A stretch of DNA of 64,000 bases from contig NZ_LMIV01000001.1 of NCBI RefSeq assembly GCF_001428865.1, forward strand, positions 367,776 through 431,775. The letters are read 5' to 3'. The notes under the pieces were generated by a model, which did no database searches, was not told where the DNA came from, and saw nothing but the letters and a program-made list of their open reading frames with translations. The stretch comes from Sphingomonas sp. Root241. Lineage in GTDB: Bacteria; Pseudomonadota; Alphaproteobacteria; Sphingomonadales; Sphingomonadaceae. Numbering within the stretch: position 1 is the first letter of the stretch; each line of letters begins with the position of its first letter. Positions 27,731 to 36,235 of the stretch are shown piece by piece. The position numbers were made by a program, and so were the translations under genes.

Positions 27731-28564
27731 ATGATCCGCAAGACCATCCGAACCAGTTTGACTGCGCTTTTCCTGGTGTTGCCGAGTCTGTCGGTGTCCG
27801 CGGCTCCGGACCAGTTCGACGGAACGATCGAGCATGCCCGCCTGTTGGACACCCTCCAGCTCGAAGGGGAGCTGTTTCATGTCCAGGGGCTCGAGCTCGA
27901 TAGCCGGCGCATCTGGGTCACGTCGGTCGATCAGGAGAACCGCAAGGGCTATATCCACGAGTTCGATCGGCGCACCGGCAAGCTCCGGCGGCGGCTGGAG
28001 CTGACGGACGGAGCAAAATATCATCCGGGCGGGATATCGATTTCCGGCCGTTCGATTTGGGTTCCGGTTGCGGAGATGAAGCCGAAGAGTGCGGCAATAC
28101 TCGTCGAAATCGATGCGGACAGTCTGCAGATTCGCCGGAAAATCCATGTCGCGGACCATCTGGGGTGCGTGGCGGCATCTGGCCGCAATCTCGTGGCGGG
28201 CAATTGGGACAGCGAACTGCTCTACATATTCGATCTGGGCGACAATGCGCGGATGCGCATCGTGCCGAACCCTTCCCCGACGCACTATCAGGACATGAAG
28301 TTCGTCGACGGACAGCTTGTGGCGGGCGGATCGCTGACCTTGTGGAGCGGCGCCGTCGACTGGATCGACTGGCCGTCGATGAAGCTCAGGCGAACATTGC
28401 GCGCCGGAGCGATCGGACCGGTCAGGCCCTTGGGCCGTGGCGGGCCCTATACCGGCGAGGGAATGGCGATCGAGGGCCGCGAACTGTACGTCGTGCCGGA
28501 AGACGGTCCCAGCCGCCTGTTCCGTTTCAAGCTCGATGATCCACATGAAAGCCGGTCGATATAG
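27731..28564 (+). CDS. Secreted beta-propeller-like protein, DUF6454-like
   Basis: A 277-residue protein with a signal peptide ending near SVSAAP (residue 23). The rest has repeated Trp/Asp/Gly beta strands (ELFHVQGLELDSRRIWVTSVDQ, shown in part) as in lactonase-like propellers. HVQGLELD and WVTSVDQENRKGYIHEF resemble the DUF6454 family as I know it; this match is from memory and moderate. No catalytic set is evident. It is divergent from the esterase gene, with a 296-bp gap in which I see no clear promoter. Confidence 0.62.
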   Translation: MIRKTIRTSLTALFLVLPSLSVSAAPDQFDGTIEHARLLDTLQLEGELFHVQGLELDSRRIWVTSVDQENRKGYIHEFDRRTGKLRRRLELTDGAKYHPGGISISGRSIWVPVAEMKPKSAAILVEIDADSLQIRRKIHVADHLGCVAASGRNLVAGNWDSELLYIFDLGDNARMRIVPNPSPTHYQDMKFVDGQLVAGGSLTLWSGAVDWIDWPSMKLRRTLRAGAIGPVRPLGRGGPYTGEGMAIEGRELYVVPEDGPSRLFRFKLDDPHESRSI

Positions 28565-28581
28565 GCTACCTCGCTTCCGGC

Positions 28582-30906
28582 CTAACCCCTCGTGCTCCTC
28601 GAGAACGGGCGTGCTGCGCGGGAAGTGGCCCAGCTCGTGTTGGGCTTTGCCTGCATCGTGAAGCGCAGCTCGCCGCCGGCGGTGAGTTCCTCATGGGTGA
28701 TGTAGCTGCGCGTCAGCGGCTTCCCGTTGAGCGTGGCCTGGCCGACATAGGTGTTCGACGCCGACAGTCCGTCCGCGAGCACCGTGAAGCGCTTGCCGTT
28801 CGGCAGGTTGAGCGTCGCGCGGTTCACGAAGGGGCGGCCGAGCACGTACTGGTTCGACCCCGGCGCGACCGGATAGAAACCGAGCGAGGTGAAGACCAGC
28901 CAGGACGACATCTGGCCGAGATCGTCATTGCCCGACAGGCCTTCGGGGCCGGTCTTGTACTGGCTCTCGACGATCTGCTTGAGCCGCTCCTGCGTCCGCC
29001 AGGGCTGGCCGGCGAAATTGTAGAGATAGGCGACGTGGTGGCTGGGCTCGTTGCCGTGGATATATTGGCCGATCAGCCCGGCAATGTCCTCGGCATGGCT
29101 GTAGTCGAGCTTCGAATTGTCGAAGTCGAACATCGCGTCGAGTTTCTTCACCGCCGCCTGGTCGCCGCCGAGCAGGGCGAACATCGCGGCCTGATCGTGG
29201 GGCACGAACCACGAATATTGCCAGGCGTTGCCCTCTGTATAATCCGATCCGTAGTTGATCGCAGTGGGGTCGAAGGGGGTGCGGAAGCTGCCGTCGGCCT
29301 TGCGCGCGCGCAGGAAGCCGGTCTTGGCGTCGAAGCTGCCCCGCCAGTTGCCGGCGCGCTTATCGAAGGTGGCAGCGACATCGTCCTTGCCGAGTGCGCG
29401 GGCCATGCGGGCGATGGTCCAGTCGTCATAGGCATATTCGACGGTCTTCGAAGCGGCTTCAGGCTCCTTGTCGATGGGGACGTAGCCGAGCTTCATATAG
29501 TGATCGAGCCCGCCATAGGGGCCGTAGCTCGCGCTCTTGACCATCGCATCGAGCGCGGCATTCGCGTCGAAGCCGCGCACGCCCTTCAGATACGCGTCGG
29601 CGATGACGGGGACGGCGTGATAGCCGATCATCGTCCATGTCTCGCGGCCGTGGAATTGCCAGACCGGCAGGATGCCGAACGGGCTCTCCTTCTGGCTCGC
29701 GAGCAGCGACTGGATGAAGTCGGCATTGCGGCGTTCGGGCTGGACGAGCAGCAATAACGGATGCTCGGCGCGGAACGTATCCCAGAGCGAGAAGGTCGAG
29801 TGGAAGGTGAAGCCCTCGGCCTTGTGGACCTGATCGTCGGGACCGCGATAGCGGCCGTCGGCGTCGGAGAAGACGCTCGGCGCCATCAGCGCGTGGTAGA
29901 GCGCGGTGGAAACCATCGTCTTGGTCGCGGCGGGCGCCTCGATCTCGATCGCGCCGAGGGCCTGTTCCCAGGCGGCCCGGGTCTTCGCGCGGACGGCGTC
30001 GAAATTGCCGCGCTCGGTGTCGAGGTTGGCGATCGCATTGTCCTCGTCGACGCTCGACAGCGCGACCTTGAGTTCGAGCGGCTTGTCGAGCTTGCCGAAA
30101 TCGAGCCGGGCGACGATCGCGCGGCCCGCTAGCTGGTCGACATCGTCGCGGTTGCGGCCGGGGCCCTGGAAGCCCTTATACTCCACCTTCTCCTCGCGGT
30201 TGAGGAAGGCGTGGGACGTCAGGGGGGCCGAGGGGCGCATCGCGAAGAAGAGTTTCCGCGCCGGCGCCCAGCCGCGCGTCTCGCGCATGCCCGTGATCGT
30301 GCCGTCGGGGCGGACGCGGATCGACGACCAGAGCGTCTTGCCCGGATAATTGTAGAGCGCGCTGCGCAGATCGACGATCAGATGCGCGGGCGCGCCGGCG
30401 GGGAAGGCATAGCGATGCACGCCGACGCGGATTCCGGCGGTCATCTCGGCGCGGATGCCCGAATCGGCGAGGGTGACGCCGTAATAGCCGGGCTGCGCGG
30501 TCTCGGTGTCGTGGCTGAAGCGCGAGCGATAGCCCGAGCGGGGAGTCTTCGGGTCGCCGGGCTCGAGCAGGACATTCTCGCCGGTGGCGGGCATGACGAG
30601 GAAGTCGCCGAGGTCCGAATGGCCGGCGCCCGAGAAATGGGTGTGCGAGAAGCCCTGGATCGTCGGATCGTCATGGCGGTAGCCGGCGGCGTGGCCATAG
30701 CATTCGCGGATCACGCAGCCGGTGTCGGTGTCGGGGCTCAGCTGGACCATGCCGAACGGAGCGACGGCGCCCGGGAAGGTGTGGCCCTCGCCGCCGGTGC
30801 CGATGAACGGGTCGACGCTTTCGTACGTGGTCTGGGCGGCAAGCGGTGCGGCGGTGAGCGACAAAGCGGCGAGCGCGGCGAGGGCGCGGCTAAAGCTACT
30901 GGGCAT
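28582..30906 (-). CDS. GH92 family glycosyl hydrolase (alpha-mannosidase type)
   Basis: A 774-residue exported GH92 enzyme, a calcium-dependent inverting exo-alpha-mannosidase family. A signal peptide ends at PLAAQ. The N-terminal beta domain begins VDPFIGTGGEGHTFPGA, the hallmark of the family, and GFSHTHFSGAGHSDLGDF follows. The (alpha/alpha)6 domain carries TFSLWDTFRAEHPLL and later GNDDLGQMSSWLVF with catalytic acids. Length and order are normal. It is probably periplasmic or outer-membrane. The divergent MFS transporter might import products; that is inference. Confidence 0.93.
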   Translation of the reverse strand: MPSSFSRALAALAALSLTAAPLAAQTTYESVDPFIGTGGEGHTFPGAVAPFGMVQLSPDTDTGCVIRECYGHAAGYRHDDPTIQGFSHTHFSGAGHSDLGDFLVMPATGENVLLEPGDPKTPRSGYRSRFSHDTETAQPGYYGVTLADSGIRAEMTAGIRVGVHRYAFPAGAPAHLIVDLRSALYNYPGKTLWSSIRVRPDGTITGMRETRGWAPARKLFFAMRPSAPLTSHAFLNREEKVEYKGFQGPGRNRDDVDQLAGRAIVARLDFGKLDKPLELKVALSSVDEDNAIANLDTERGNFDAVRAKTRAAWEQALGAIEIEAPAATKTMVSTALYHALMAPSVFSDADGRYRGPDDQVHKAEGFTFHSTFSLWDTFRAEHPLLLLVQPERRNADFIQSLLASQKESPFGILPVWQFHGRETWTMIGYHAVPVIADAYLKGVRGFDANAALDAMVKSASYGPYGGLDHYMKLGYVPIDKEPEAASKTVEYAYDDWTIARMARALGKDDVAATFDKRAGNWRGSFDAKTGFLRARKADGSFRTPFDPTAINYGSDYTEGNAWQYSWFVPHDQAAMFALLGGDQAAVKKLDAMFDFDNSKLDYSHAEDIAGLIGQYIHGNEPSHHVAYLYNFAGQPWRTQERLKQIVESQYKTGPEGLSGNDDLGQMSSWLVFTSLGFYPVAPGSNQYVLGRPFVNRATLNLPNGKRFTVLADGLSASNTYVGQATLNGKPLTRSYITHEELTAGGELRFTMQAKPNTSWATSRAARPFSRSTRG

Positions 30907-31084
30907 GGCGGCGGGTTAAAGCATAGGCGGATGCGGCATCCAACCCGGTTCGACACGCTTCGACCCGTCACCCCGGTTTTGCCCTTCCCCTCGCTCTCCT
31001 CTATGCCCGGCTTTGCCCCCGCGCTTGCAGAAGTTGGCGCCAATAGAAGCAAATGGGGCGGGGGAAGTCTTCGGGGGTCGGGTC

Positions 31085-32665
31085 GTGCAATTGAGCAGTG
31101 TTCTATCGGATCGGCGCGGCGCCTGGATCTTCGTGCTCGGCTGCGCGGCGGTCACCGCGGGCGTGCTGATGCACGTGCCCATGTTCATGATGGGCAAGAG
31201 CATGCACTTCATGCTGGCCGGCATGCCGATGGGCTGGGACATGGTCGCCGGCATGGGGCTGATCATCATCGGCTGCCTGATCGCCGCATATGGCCTACTC
31301 CCGCGCGATGTCGCGGCGCACCGGGCGGCGAGCGAGAGCTTCGAGATCGCCGCGCCCGAGGACGCGCATCTGGGACCGGCGCATTGGGGGCTGATGGCGG
31401 TGCTGGTCGTCGCCCTGATCATCGACATCATGAAGCCCGCGGCACTGGGGTTCACCGTGCCGGGCATGATCATGGAATATGGCGTGCCCAAAGCTACCGT
31501 GTCGCTCGTGCCCTTCTTCGCGTTGCTGGGCACGGTGACCGGGTCGGTGGTGTGGGGCATCCTTGCCGACATTTACGGCCGCAAGGCATCGATCCTGCTC
31601 TCGGCGGTGATGTTCGTCGGCACCTCGATCTGCGGCGCGATGCCCAGCCTGGCCTGGAATATCGGCATGTGCTTCATGATGGGCGCGGCGGCGGGCGGCA
31701 TGCTGCCGGTCACTTACGCGCTGCTCGCCGAGATGATGCCGAGCAGGCATCGCGGCTGGAGCCTAGTGCTGGTCGGCGGGCTCGGCGCCGTCGGCGGCTA
31801 TTTCGCGGCGAGCGGCGCATCGGCATTGCTCCAGCCGATCTTCGGGTGGCGGATCCTGTGGCTGCTCAACCTGCCGACCGGGCTGCTGCTCGTGCTGCTC
31901 GGCGTGTTCATCCCCGAATCGGCCAAGTTCCTGCTCGCGCGCGGACGGCGCGCCGAGGCCGCGGCGGTGATGGCGCGGTTCGGATCGACCATGAAGAAGG
32001 TAGCGGCGCCCAGGGCGGCGGAGTCGGGCGCGAAGGCGCATGTGCCGCTCACCGGCGCCAAGCTGATCGGCAAGCTGGCGGCGCTGTCGATCGCCGCGAT
32101 CGCCTGGGGATTGATCAATTTCGGGCTGCTGCTGTGGCTCCCCGCCGATCTGGTGAGCAAGGGCTATTCGGTCGCGGTGTCGAGCAAGCTGCTCGCGGCA
32201 TCGGCGCTGATCGCCTTCCCGACGGTGTTCGTCTGCGCCTTCATCTACAGCCGGTGGAGCACCAAATGGTCGCTCGTCACGGTGATCGGCATCACCTTGC
32301 TCGGGTTGGTGGGGGTGATGTGGCTCGAATTGAGCGGCAGCGGATCGCCGGTGCTGCCGGTGGCGCTGCTGATCGTCGGATCGAACGGGATCATCGCGAT
32401 CCTGCTGCCCTATACCGCGGAGAGCTTCCCGCTGCGGGTGCGCGGCCGCGCGACCGGCTGGGTGGCGGCATGCACCAAGGGAGGCGGCGTGTTCGCGCAA
32501 TTGCTGTCGATCACCGCGCTGGTGCCGGCGATGGGCTGGGCCGCGATCGCGATCATGGTGCCGACGCTGGTGGCGCTGGGACTGGTGGCGTGGTTCGGGC
32601 GCGAGACGCGCGGCGCCGATCTGCGGCGGCTGGACGAGGCGATGGACGCGCCGCTCGTCGCCTGA
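31085..32665 (+). CDS. MFS transporter with Met-rich N-terminal extension
   Basis: A 526-residue major facilitator. The loop 2-3 motif GILADIYGRK and the later MPSRHRG place it with metabolite/sugar porters of the SV2-like class. Before the first canonical helix there is an additional pair of hydrophobic segments separated by a Met-rich loop (MHVPMFMMGKSMHFMLAGMP), followed by a soluble linker; this is not part of a standard 12-helix MFS. GTG 31085 is chosen with GGGGG upstream; TTG 31013 is an alternative. Substrate unknown; the neighbouring GH92 hints at sugars. Confidence 0.85.
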   Translation: MQLSSVLSDRRGAWIFVLGCAAVTAGVLMHVPMFMMGKSMHFMLAGMPMGWDMVAGMGLIIIGCLIAAYGLLPRDVAAHRAASESFEIAAPEDAHLGPAHWGLMAVLVVALIIDIMKPAALGFTVPGMIMEYGVPKATVSLVPFFALLGTVTGSVVWGILADIYGRKASILLSAVMFVGTSICGAMPSLAWNIGMCFMMGAAAGGMLPVTYALLAEMMPSRHRGWSLVLVGGLGAVGGYFAASGASALLQPIFGWRILWLLNLPTGLLLVLLGVFIPESAKFLLARGRRAEAAAVMARFGSTMKKVAAPRAAESGAKAHVPLTGAKLIGKLAALSIAAIAWGLINFGLLLWLPADLVSKGYSVAVSSKLLAASALIAFPTVFVCAFIYSRWSTKWSLVTVIGITLLGLVGVMWLELSGSGSPVLPVALLIVGSNGIIAILLPYTAESFPLRVRGRATGWVAACTKGGGVFAQLLSITALVPAMGWAAIAIMVPTLVALGLVAWFGRETRGADLRRLDEAMDAPLVA

Positions 32666-32716
32666 TTGATTTGGGTTAAATTCCAGCATGTTGCGCGCCT
32701 GAAAAGCGCCGCGCCG

Positions 32717-32742
32717 GGAACAATCCGCACTGCCTGCCGGTT
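32717..32742 (+). promoter_or_regulatory. Candidate EcfG-type general stress promoter
   Basis: GGAAC at 32717-32721 followed after 17 bases by GGTT at 32739-32742. The alphaproteobacterial EcfG consensus is GGAAC, N16-17, CGTT, so this is a close but imperfect match, 28 bp before the HO-like gene. An 8-bp inverted repeat (CCTGCCGG/CCGGCAGG, 32733-32756) overlaps the -10 side and the ribosome site. Confidence 0.42.
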
Positions 32743-32769
32743 GGAACGCCGGCAGGAGAATATAGCAAC

Positions 32770-33666
32770 ATGGCAACACGTCTGAGCGGCTTCGCAAATG
32801 ATGCGGGCTCGCAATTCCTAACCGACAGCTTTCAACGTGGCCTCGCGCACTGGAATCGCGAGCGGCTCGAGCCTGGCTTCCCGAGCGAAGACTGGAGCCG
32901 TACTTTCGAACGCGACATCAGGATGCAGCGGCTGGAAGGCGGCTTCGTCGAAGAGCTGCGCGCCGAGGTGATCGACGAAGCGGCGCGGGCGCCGACGGAT
33001 GTCGAAGGCTTTATCGCGTGGTTCGAGGAGCTGAAGAATTCGGGGCCGGGACAGGGCGACCCGCTGTTCCCGTGGCTGGCCGAAGAAGCGAGCATCGACG
33101 AGTTCCGCTGGTTCTTCGAGCAGGAAGCGGCGGGCGAGGCCGGGTTCGACGACCTGGTCGCGATGACGCAGGTCAAGCTTCCCGTGCGGCCCAAGCTCGA
33201 GCTCGCGCGCAATTATTGGGACGAGATGGGGCACGGCACGTTCAAGGGCATGCACGGCCCGATGCTCGATGCGCTGGTCGAGACGCTCAAGGTGAACCCC
33301 GTCATCGAGAACACCGTGTGGGAGAGCCTCGCACTCGCCAACGCGATGACGGCGATGGCGACCAACCGCCGTTATGCCTGGCATTCGGTGGGTGCGCTGG
33401 GCGCGATCGAGCTGACTGCACCGGGACGTTCGGCGCTGGTGGCGGACGGGCTCGAGCGGCTCGGCTTCAACGCCAAGGAGCGGCGCTATTTCTCGGTCCA
33501 TGCGGTGCTCGACATCAAGCACAGCATCGAGTGGAACAAGGAAGCGATCCGGCCCGCGGTCGAGGAGGATCCGGCGCGGGCGACGGCGATGGCCGAGGGC
33601 GCGCTGATCCGGCTGAAGTGCGGGGCGCGCTGCTTCGAGGCGTATCGCGCGCGGCTGTGGGGCTAG
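32770..33666 (+). CDS. Heme-oxygenase-like iron-containing redox protein (HDO-type candidate)
   Basis: A 298-residue all-helical protein of the iron-containing redox family (Haem_oxygenas_2/TenA-like). Candidate metal ligands are the Glu in RWFFEQE, the Asp/Glu/His in NYWDEMGHG, and DIKHSIEW near residue 256 with His and Glu, which resembles the pattern in heme-oxygenase-like diiron oxidases. Those enzymes oxidise or cleave amino and fatty acids in other bacteria. AGGAG lies 11 bases before the ATG. No biosynthetic partner is adjacent, so its substrate is open. Confidence 0.75.
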   Translation: MATRLSGFANDAGSQFLTDSFQRGLAHWNRERLEPGFPSEDWSRTFERDIRMQRLEGGFVEELRAEVIDEAARAPTDVEGFIAWFEELKNSGPGQGDPLFPWLAEEASIDEFRWFFEQEAAGEAGFDDLVAMTQVKLPVRPKLELARNYWDEMGHGTFKGMHGPMLDALVETLKVNPVIENTVWESLALANAMTAMATNRRYAWHSVGALGAIELTAPGRSALVADGLERLGFNAKERRYFSVHAVLDIKHSIEWNKEAIRPAVEEDPARATAMAEGALIRLKCGARCFEAYRARLWG

Positions 33667-33698
33667 GCGAACCCGCCTCCGGCTCATAGGCTGGGGGA

Positions 33699-34694
33699 AT
33701 GAAAGCCCTGTTGCTCGCGCCGCTCCTGCTCGTCGTCCAGCAGGCAGCGCCGCTTCCCGTCCATGTCGGTGGCCGCGTCGTGACGGGCGTCCGCGCGACG
33801 AGCTTCGGCTGGCCGGGCGTGTATTTCGAAAGTCGTTTCCGCGGTCCGACGCTCAGGGTGATCACGCTTCCGCGCGCGGATCATCTGCGCCTGCTGATCG
33901 ACGGGAAGCCGCGGCACGTCCTCAAGGGCGAGGGCGTCGTCGCCGTCACTCTGACCGGGCTGGGGCCGGGGGAGCATGTCGCGCGGCTCGAAAAGCTGAC
34001 CGAGAGCCAGTCCGGTTCGGCGCGTTTCGGCGGCTTCTTCGCCGATGGCGGCGATGCGCTGCCGGCGGTCCCGCGCAAACGACAGATCGAATTCGTCGGG
34101 GACTCGCACAGCGTCGGCTATGGCGATACCTCGCCGAAGCGCGAGTGCACGGCGGCGGAGATTCACGACACCACCGATACGCAACAGGCCTTCGGGCCGA
34201 TTCTCGCCAAACGGCTAGGCGCCGATTATCGCGTGATCGCCTATTCGGGCTATGGGATCGTGCGCAACTATGCCGGCAACAAGCCGGGCGAGAACCTGCC
34301 GTTTCTCTATGACCGCGCGATCCCCGGCGATCCGGCGCCTGCCGCCGACGATCCCGCGTGGCGGCCGCAGACCATCGTGATCAATCTCGGTACCAACGAT
34401 TTCTCGACGCCGCTCAAGTCCGGCGAGGCCTGGGCCGACGCGGCGGCGCTGCGTGCGGATTATCGCACCAGCTATGTGGCCTTTGTCCGCCGGCTTCGTG
34501 CGGCCCAGCCCCAGGCACGCTTCGTGCTGATGGCGGCGGACGCCTTTCGCGCCGAGGTCGAGCAGGTGGCTGCGGCGACCGGCGCCACCGTGGTCGACGC
34601 CGGCCCGCTCGAACTGACCGGATGCGACTGGCACCCGTCGCTCAAGGATCAGCGCGCGATGGCCGATCGCCTGCAGGCCGCGCTGGCGCGCTAG
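33699..34694 (+). CDS. SGNH/GDSL hydrolase, CE2-like carbohydrate esterase
   Basis: A 331-residue exported esterase. A signal peptide (LLLAPLLLVVQQAAP) leads to an N-terminal beta jelly-roll (about residues 22-125) and an SGNH domain: VGDSHSVGYG with the catalytic Ser, INLGTNDFS with the Asn, and CDWHPS with the Asp and His. This two-domain order is that of CE2 acetyl-xylan esterases. It probably removes acetyl groups from polysaccharide in the periplasm or outside. It starts 32 bp after the HO-like gene and may share its transcript. Confidence 0.87.
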   Translation: MKALLLAPLLLVVQQAAPLPVHVGGRVVTGVRATSFGWPGVYFESRFRGPTLRVITLPRADHLRLLIDGKPRHVLKGEGVVAVTLTGLGPGEHVARLEKLTESQSGSARFGGFFADGGDALPAVPRKRQIEFVGDSHSVGYGDTSPKRECTAAEIHDTTDTQQAFGPILAKRLGADYRVIAYSGYGIVRNYAGNKPGENLPFLYDRAIPGDPAPAADDPAWRPQTIVINLGTNDFSTPLKSGEAWADAAALRADYRTSYVAFVRRLRAAQPQARFVLMAADAFRAEVEQVAAATGATVVDAGPLELTGCDWHPSLKDQRAMADRLQAALAR

Positions 34695-34715
34695 GTTGAG
34701 GATTCATATTTAGCG

Positions 34716-34822
34716 CGTCACCCCCGCGAAGGCGGGGGCCCATCTCCCGAGCGAGCGGCAAAATACACCGGCGCGTTTGTGGATGGTGCCGGAGATGGGT
34801 CCCCGCTTTCGCGGGGATGACG
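34716..34822. repeat. REPIN-like palindromic element, family A, copy 2
   Basis: A 107-bp element with the same length and order of parts as the one at 17784. Arms are CGTCACCCCCGC-GAAG-GCGGGGG and CCCCGC-TTTC-GCGGGGATGACG, with CCCATCTCC/GGAGATGGG pairing inside. The middle differs by a few substitutions (AAAATACACC for TAAGATGCACC). It lies between the convergent SGNH gene and the PLP enzyme gene. Confidence 0.92.
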
Positions 34823-34874
34823 AAGAGGGGGCCAGCCTGTTAGTCAAATCATCAGGTTGAACGGGGTTCCCAGT

Positions 34875-36182
34875 CTAGACCGCCTTCAGCGCTTCCTCGA
34901 AGTCCGAGATCAGGTCGTCGGCATCCTCGACGCCGATCGAGATGCGGACGAGATTGTCGGTGATCCCCAGCGCCTGTTTCCGCGCCTCGGGCACGGACAG
35001 GTGCGTCATGCCCGCGGGGTGGCTGGCGAGCGTCTCGGTGCCGCCGAGGCTGACGGCGAGCTTGGCGATCTTGAGCGCGTCGAGAAAGGCGAACGCTTCC
35101 TTCTCGCCGCCCTTCAGATAGAGCGAGAAGGTCGAGCCCGCGCCCGTGCAGTGGCGATTGTAGATATCGGCCTGGCGGGAGCCTTCCTCGAGGAAGCCCA
35201 GATAGCCGACATGCTCGACCTTGGGATGCGTGCGGAGGAATTCGCAGACCTTCACGGCGTTCTCGCCGGCGCGGCTCATGCGGAGCTCGAGCGTCTCCAG
35301 CGACCGCAGCAGCATCCACGCGGTGTTGGGGTCGCAGATCGTGCCGATCGTGTTGCGCATCAGCCGGATCGTGTTGATGTGCTCCTTCGATCCGAGCACG
35401 CCGCCGGCGACGAGGTCCGAATGGCCGCCGGCATATTTGGTCAGCGAATAGACGACGATGTCGGCGCCCTGCTTGAGCGGCTGGGCCCAGAGCGGCCCGA
35501 GAAAGGTGTTGTCGATTGCGATCGGCGGCCTGGCGCCCTTGAAGATCGCGTCGCGGCTGGCGGCAACGGCCTCGACATCGACCAAGGCGTTGGTCGGGTT
35601 GGCGGGCGATTCGAGATAGATCAGGGCGACGTTGCCCGACGCGGCCTTCGACAGCACTGCGTCGATCTCCTCGCGCGTCGCGCCGGCAGGGAAATCGAGC
35701 CAATGGACGCCGAAGCGGCCGAGGATGCGCGCGATCAGCGTTTCGGTGGCGGCGTAGAGCGGGCCCGAATGGACGATCGTGTCGCCGGGCTTGACCATCG
35801 ACAGGAACAAAGTGGCGATCGCCGACATGCCGCTGGAGAAAGCAAGCGCGTCCTCGGCGCCTTCCCAAATGCCGAGGCGATCTTCGAGGATCTCCTGATT
35901 GGGGCCGTTGAACCGTGAATAGACGAGTCCGTCGGCGCCGCCCGGGCGCTTGCCGGTGACGCCCTCGAAATGGCGCTTGCCCGCGGCGGCATTGGGGAAG
36001 ACGAAGGTCGAGGTCAGGAAGATCGGTGGCTTGAGCGACCCTTCCGACAGCACCGGATCATAGCCATGGCCCATCATCATCGTCGACGGCTTGAGTTTCC
36101 GCCCGCCGATCTTGTCGACATTCGCCCTGGGGCGGCGGCGCGGCGTGGCGCCGGTCAGCTCGGCTTCGGTTTCGTCGGTCAT
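34875..36182 (-). CDS. Cystathionine gamma-synthase family PLP enzyme
   Basis: A 435-residue Cys/Met-metabolism PLP enzyme. The PLP Lys is in YSLTKYAGGHSDLVAGG, the PLP-stacking Tyr in VYSRFNGP and the phosphate-binding Gly in SSGMSAIATL. The family includes cystathionine gamma-synthase, methionine gamma-lyase and O-acylhomoserine sulfhydrylase, and the exact reaction cannot be assigned. The first 30 residues are a basic Pro/Arg-rich extension. The start has GGAGAG 5 bases upstream. The pgeF gene ends 53 bp before it on the same strand. Confidence 0.9.
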   Translation of the reverse strand: MTDETEAELTGATPRRRPRANVDKIGGRKLKPSTMMMGHGYDPVLSEGSLKPPIFLTSTFVFPNAAAGKRHFEGVTGKRPGGADGLVYSRFNGPNQEILEDRLGIWEGAEDALAFSSGMSAIATLFLSMVKPGDTIVHSGPLYAATETLIARILGRFGVHWLDFPAGATREEIDAVLSKAASGNVALIYLESPANPTNALVDVEAVAASRDAIFKGARPPIAIDNTFLGPLWAQPLKQGADIVVYSLTKYAGGHSDLVAGGVLGSKEHINTIRLMRNTIGTICDPNTAWMLLRSLETLELRMSRAGENAVKVCEFLRTHPKVEHVGYLGFLEEGSRQADIYNRHCTGAGSTFSLYLKGGEKEAFAFLDALKIAKLAVSLGGTETLASHPAGMTHLSVPEARKQALGITDNLVRISIGVEDADDLISDFEEALKAV

Positions 36183-36235
36183 TCAGGCTCTCCGGTTCGA
36201 TATCTGTTTGATCGTTCCCTAGCCGAAGAGCCGTT

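Noticed and set aside
36183-36235. SAM riboswitch before the Cys/Met PLP enzyme
   Set aside because: The 53-bp gap is too short and shows no SAM-II core; only a ribosome site and an incidental GGAAC are seen.
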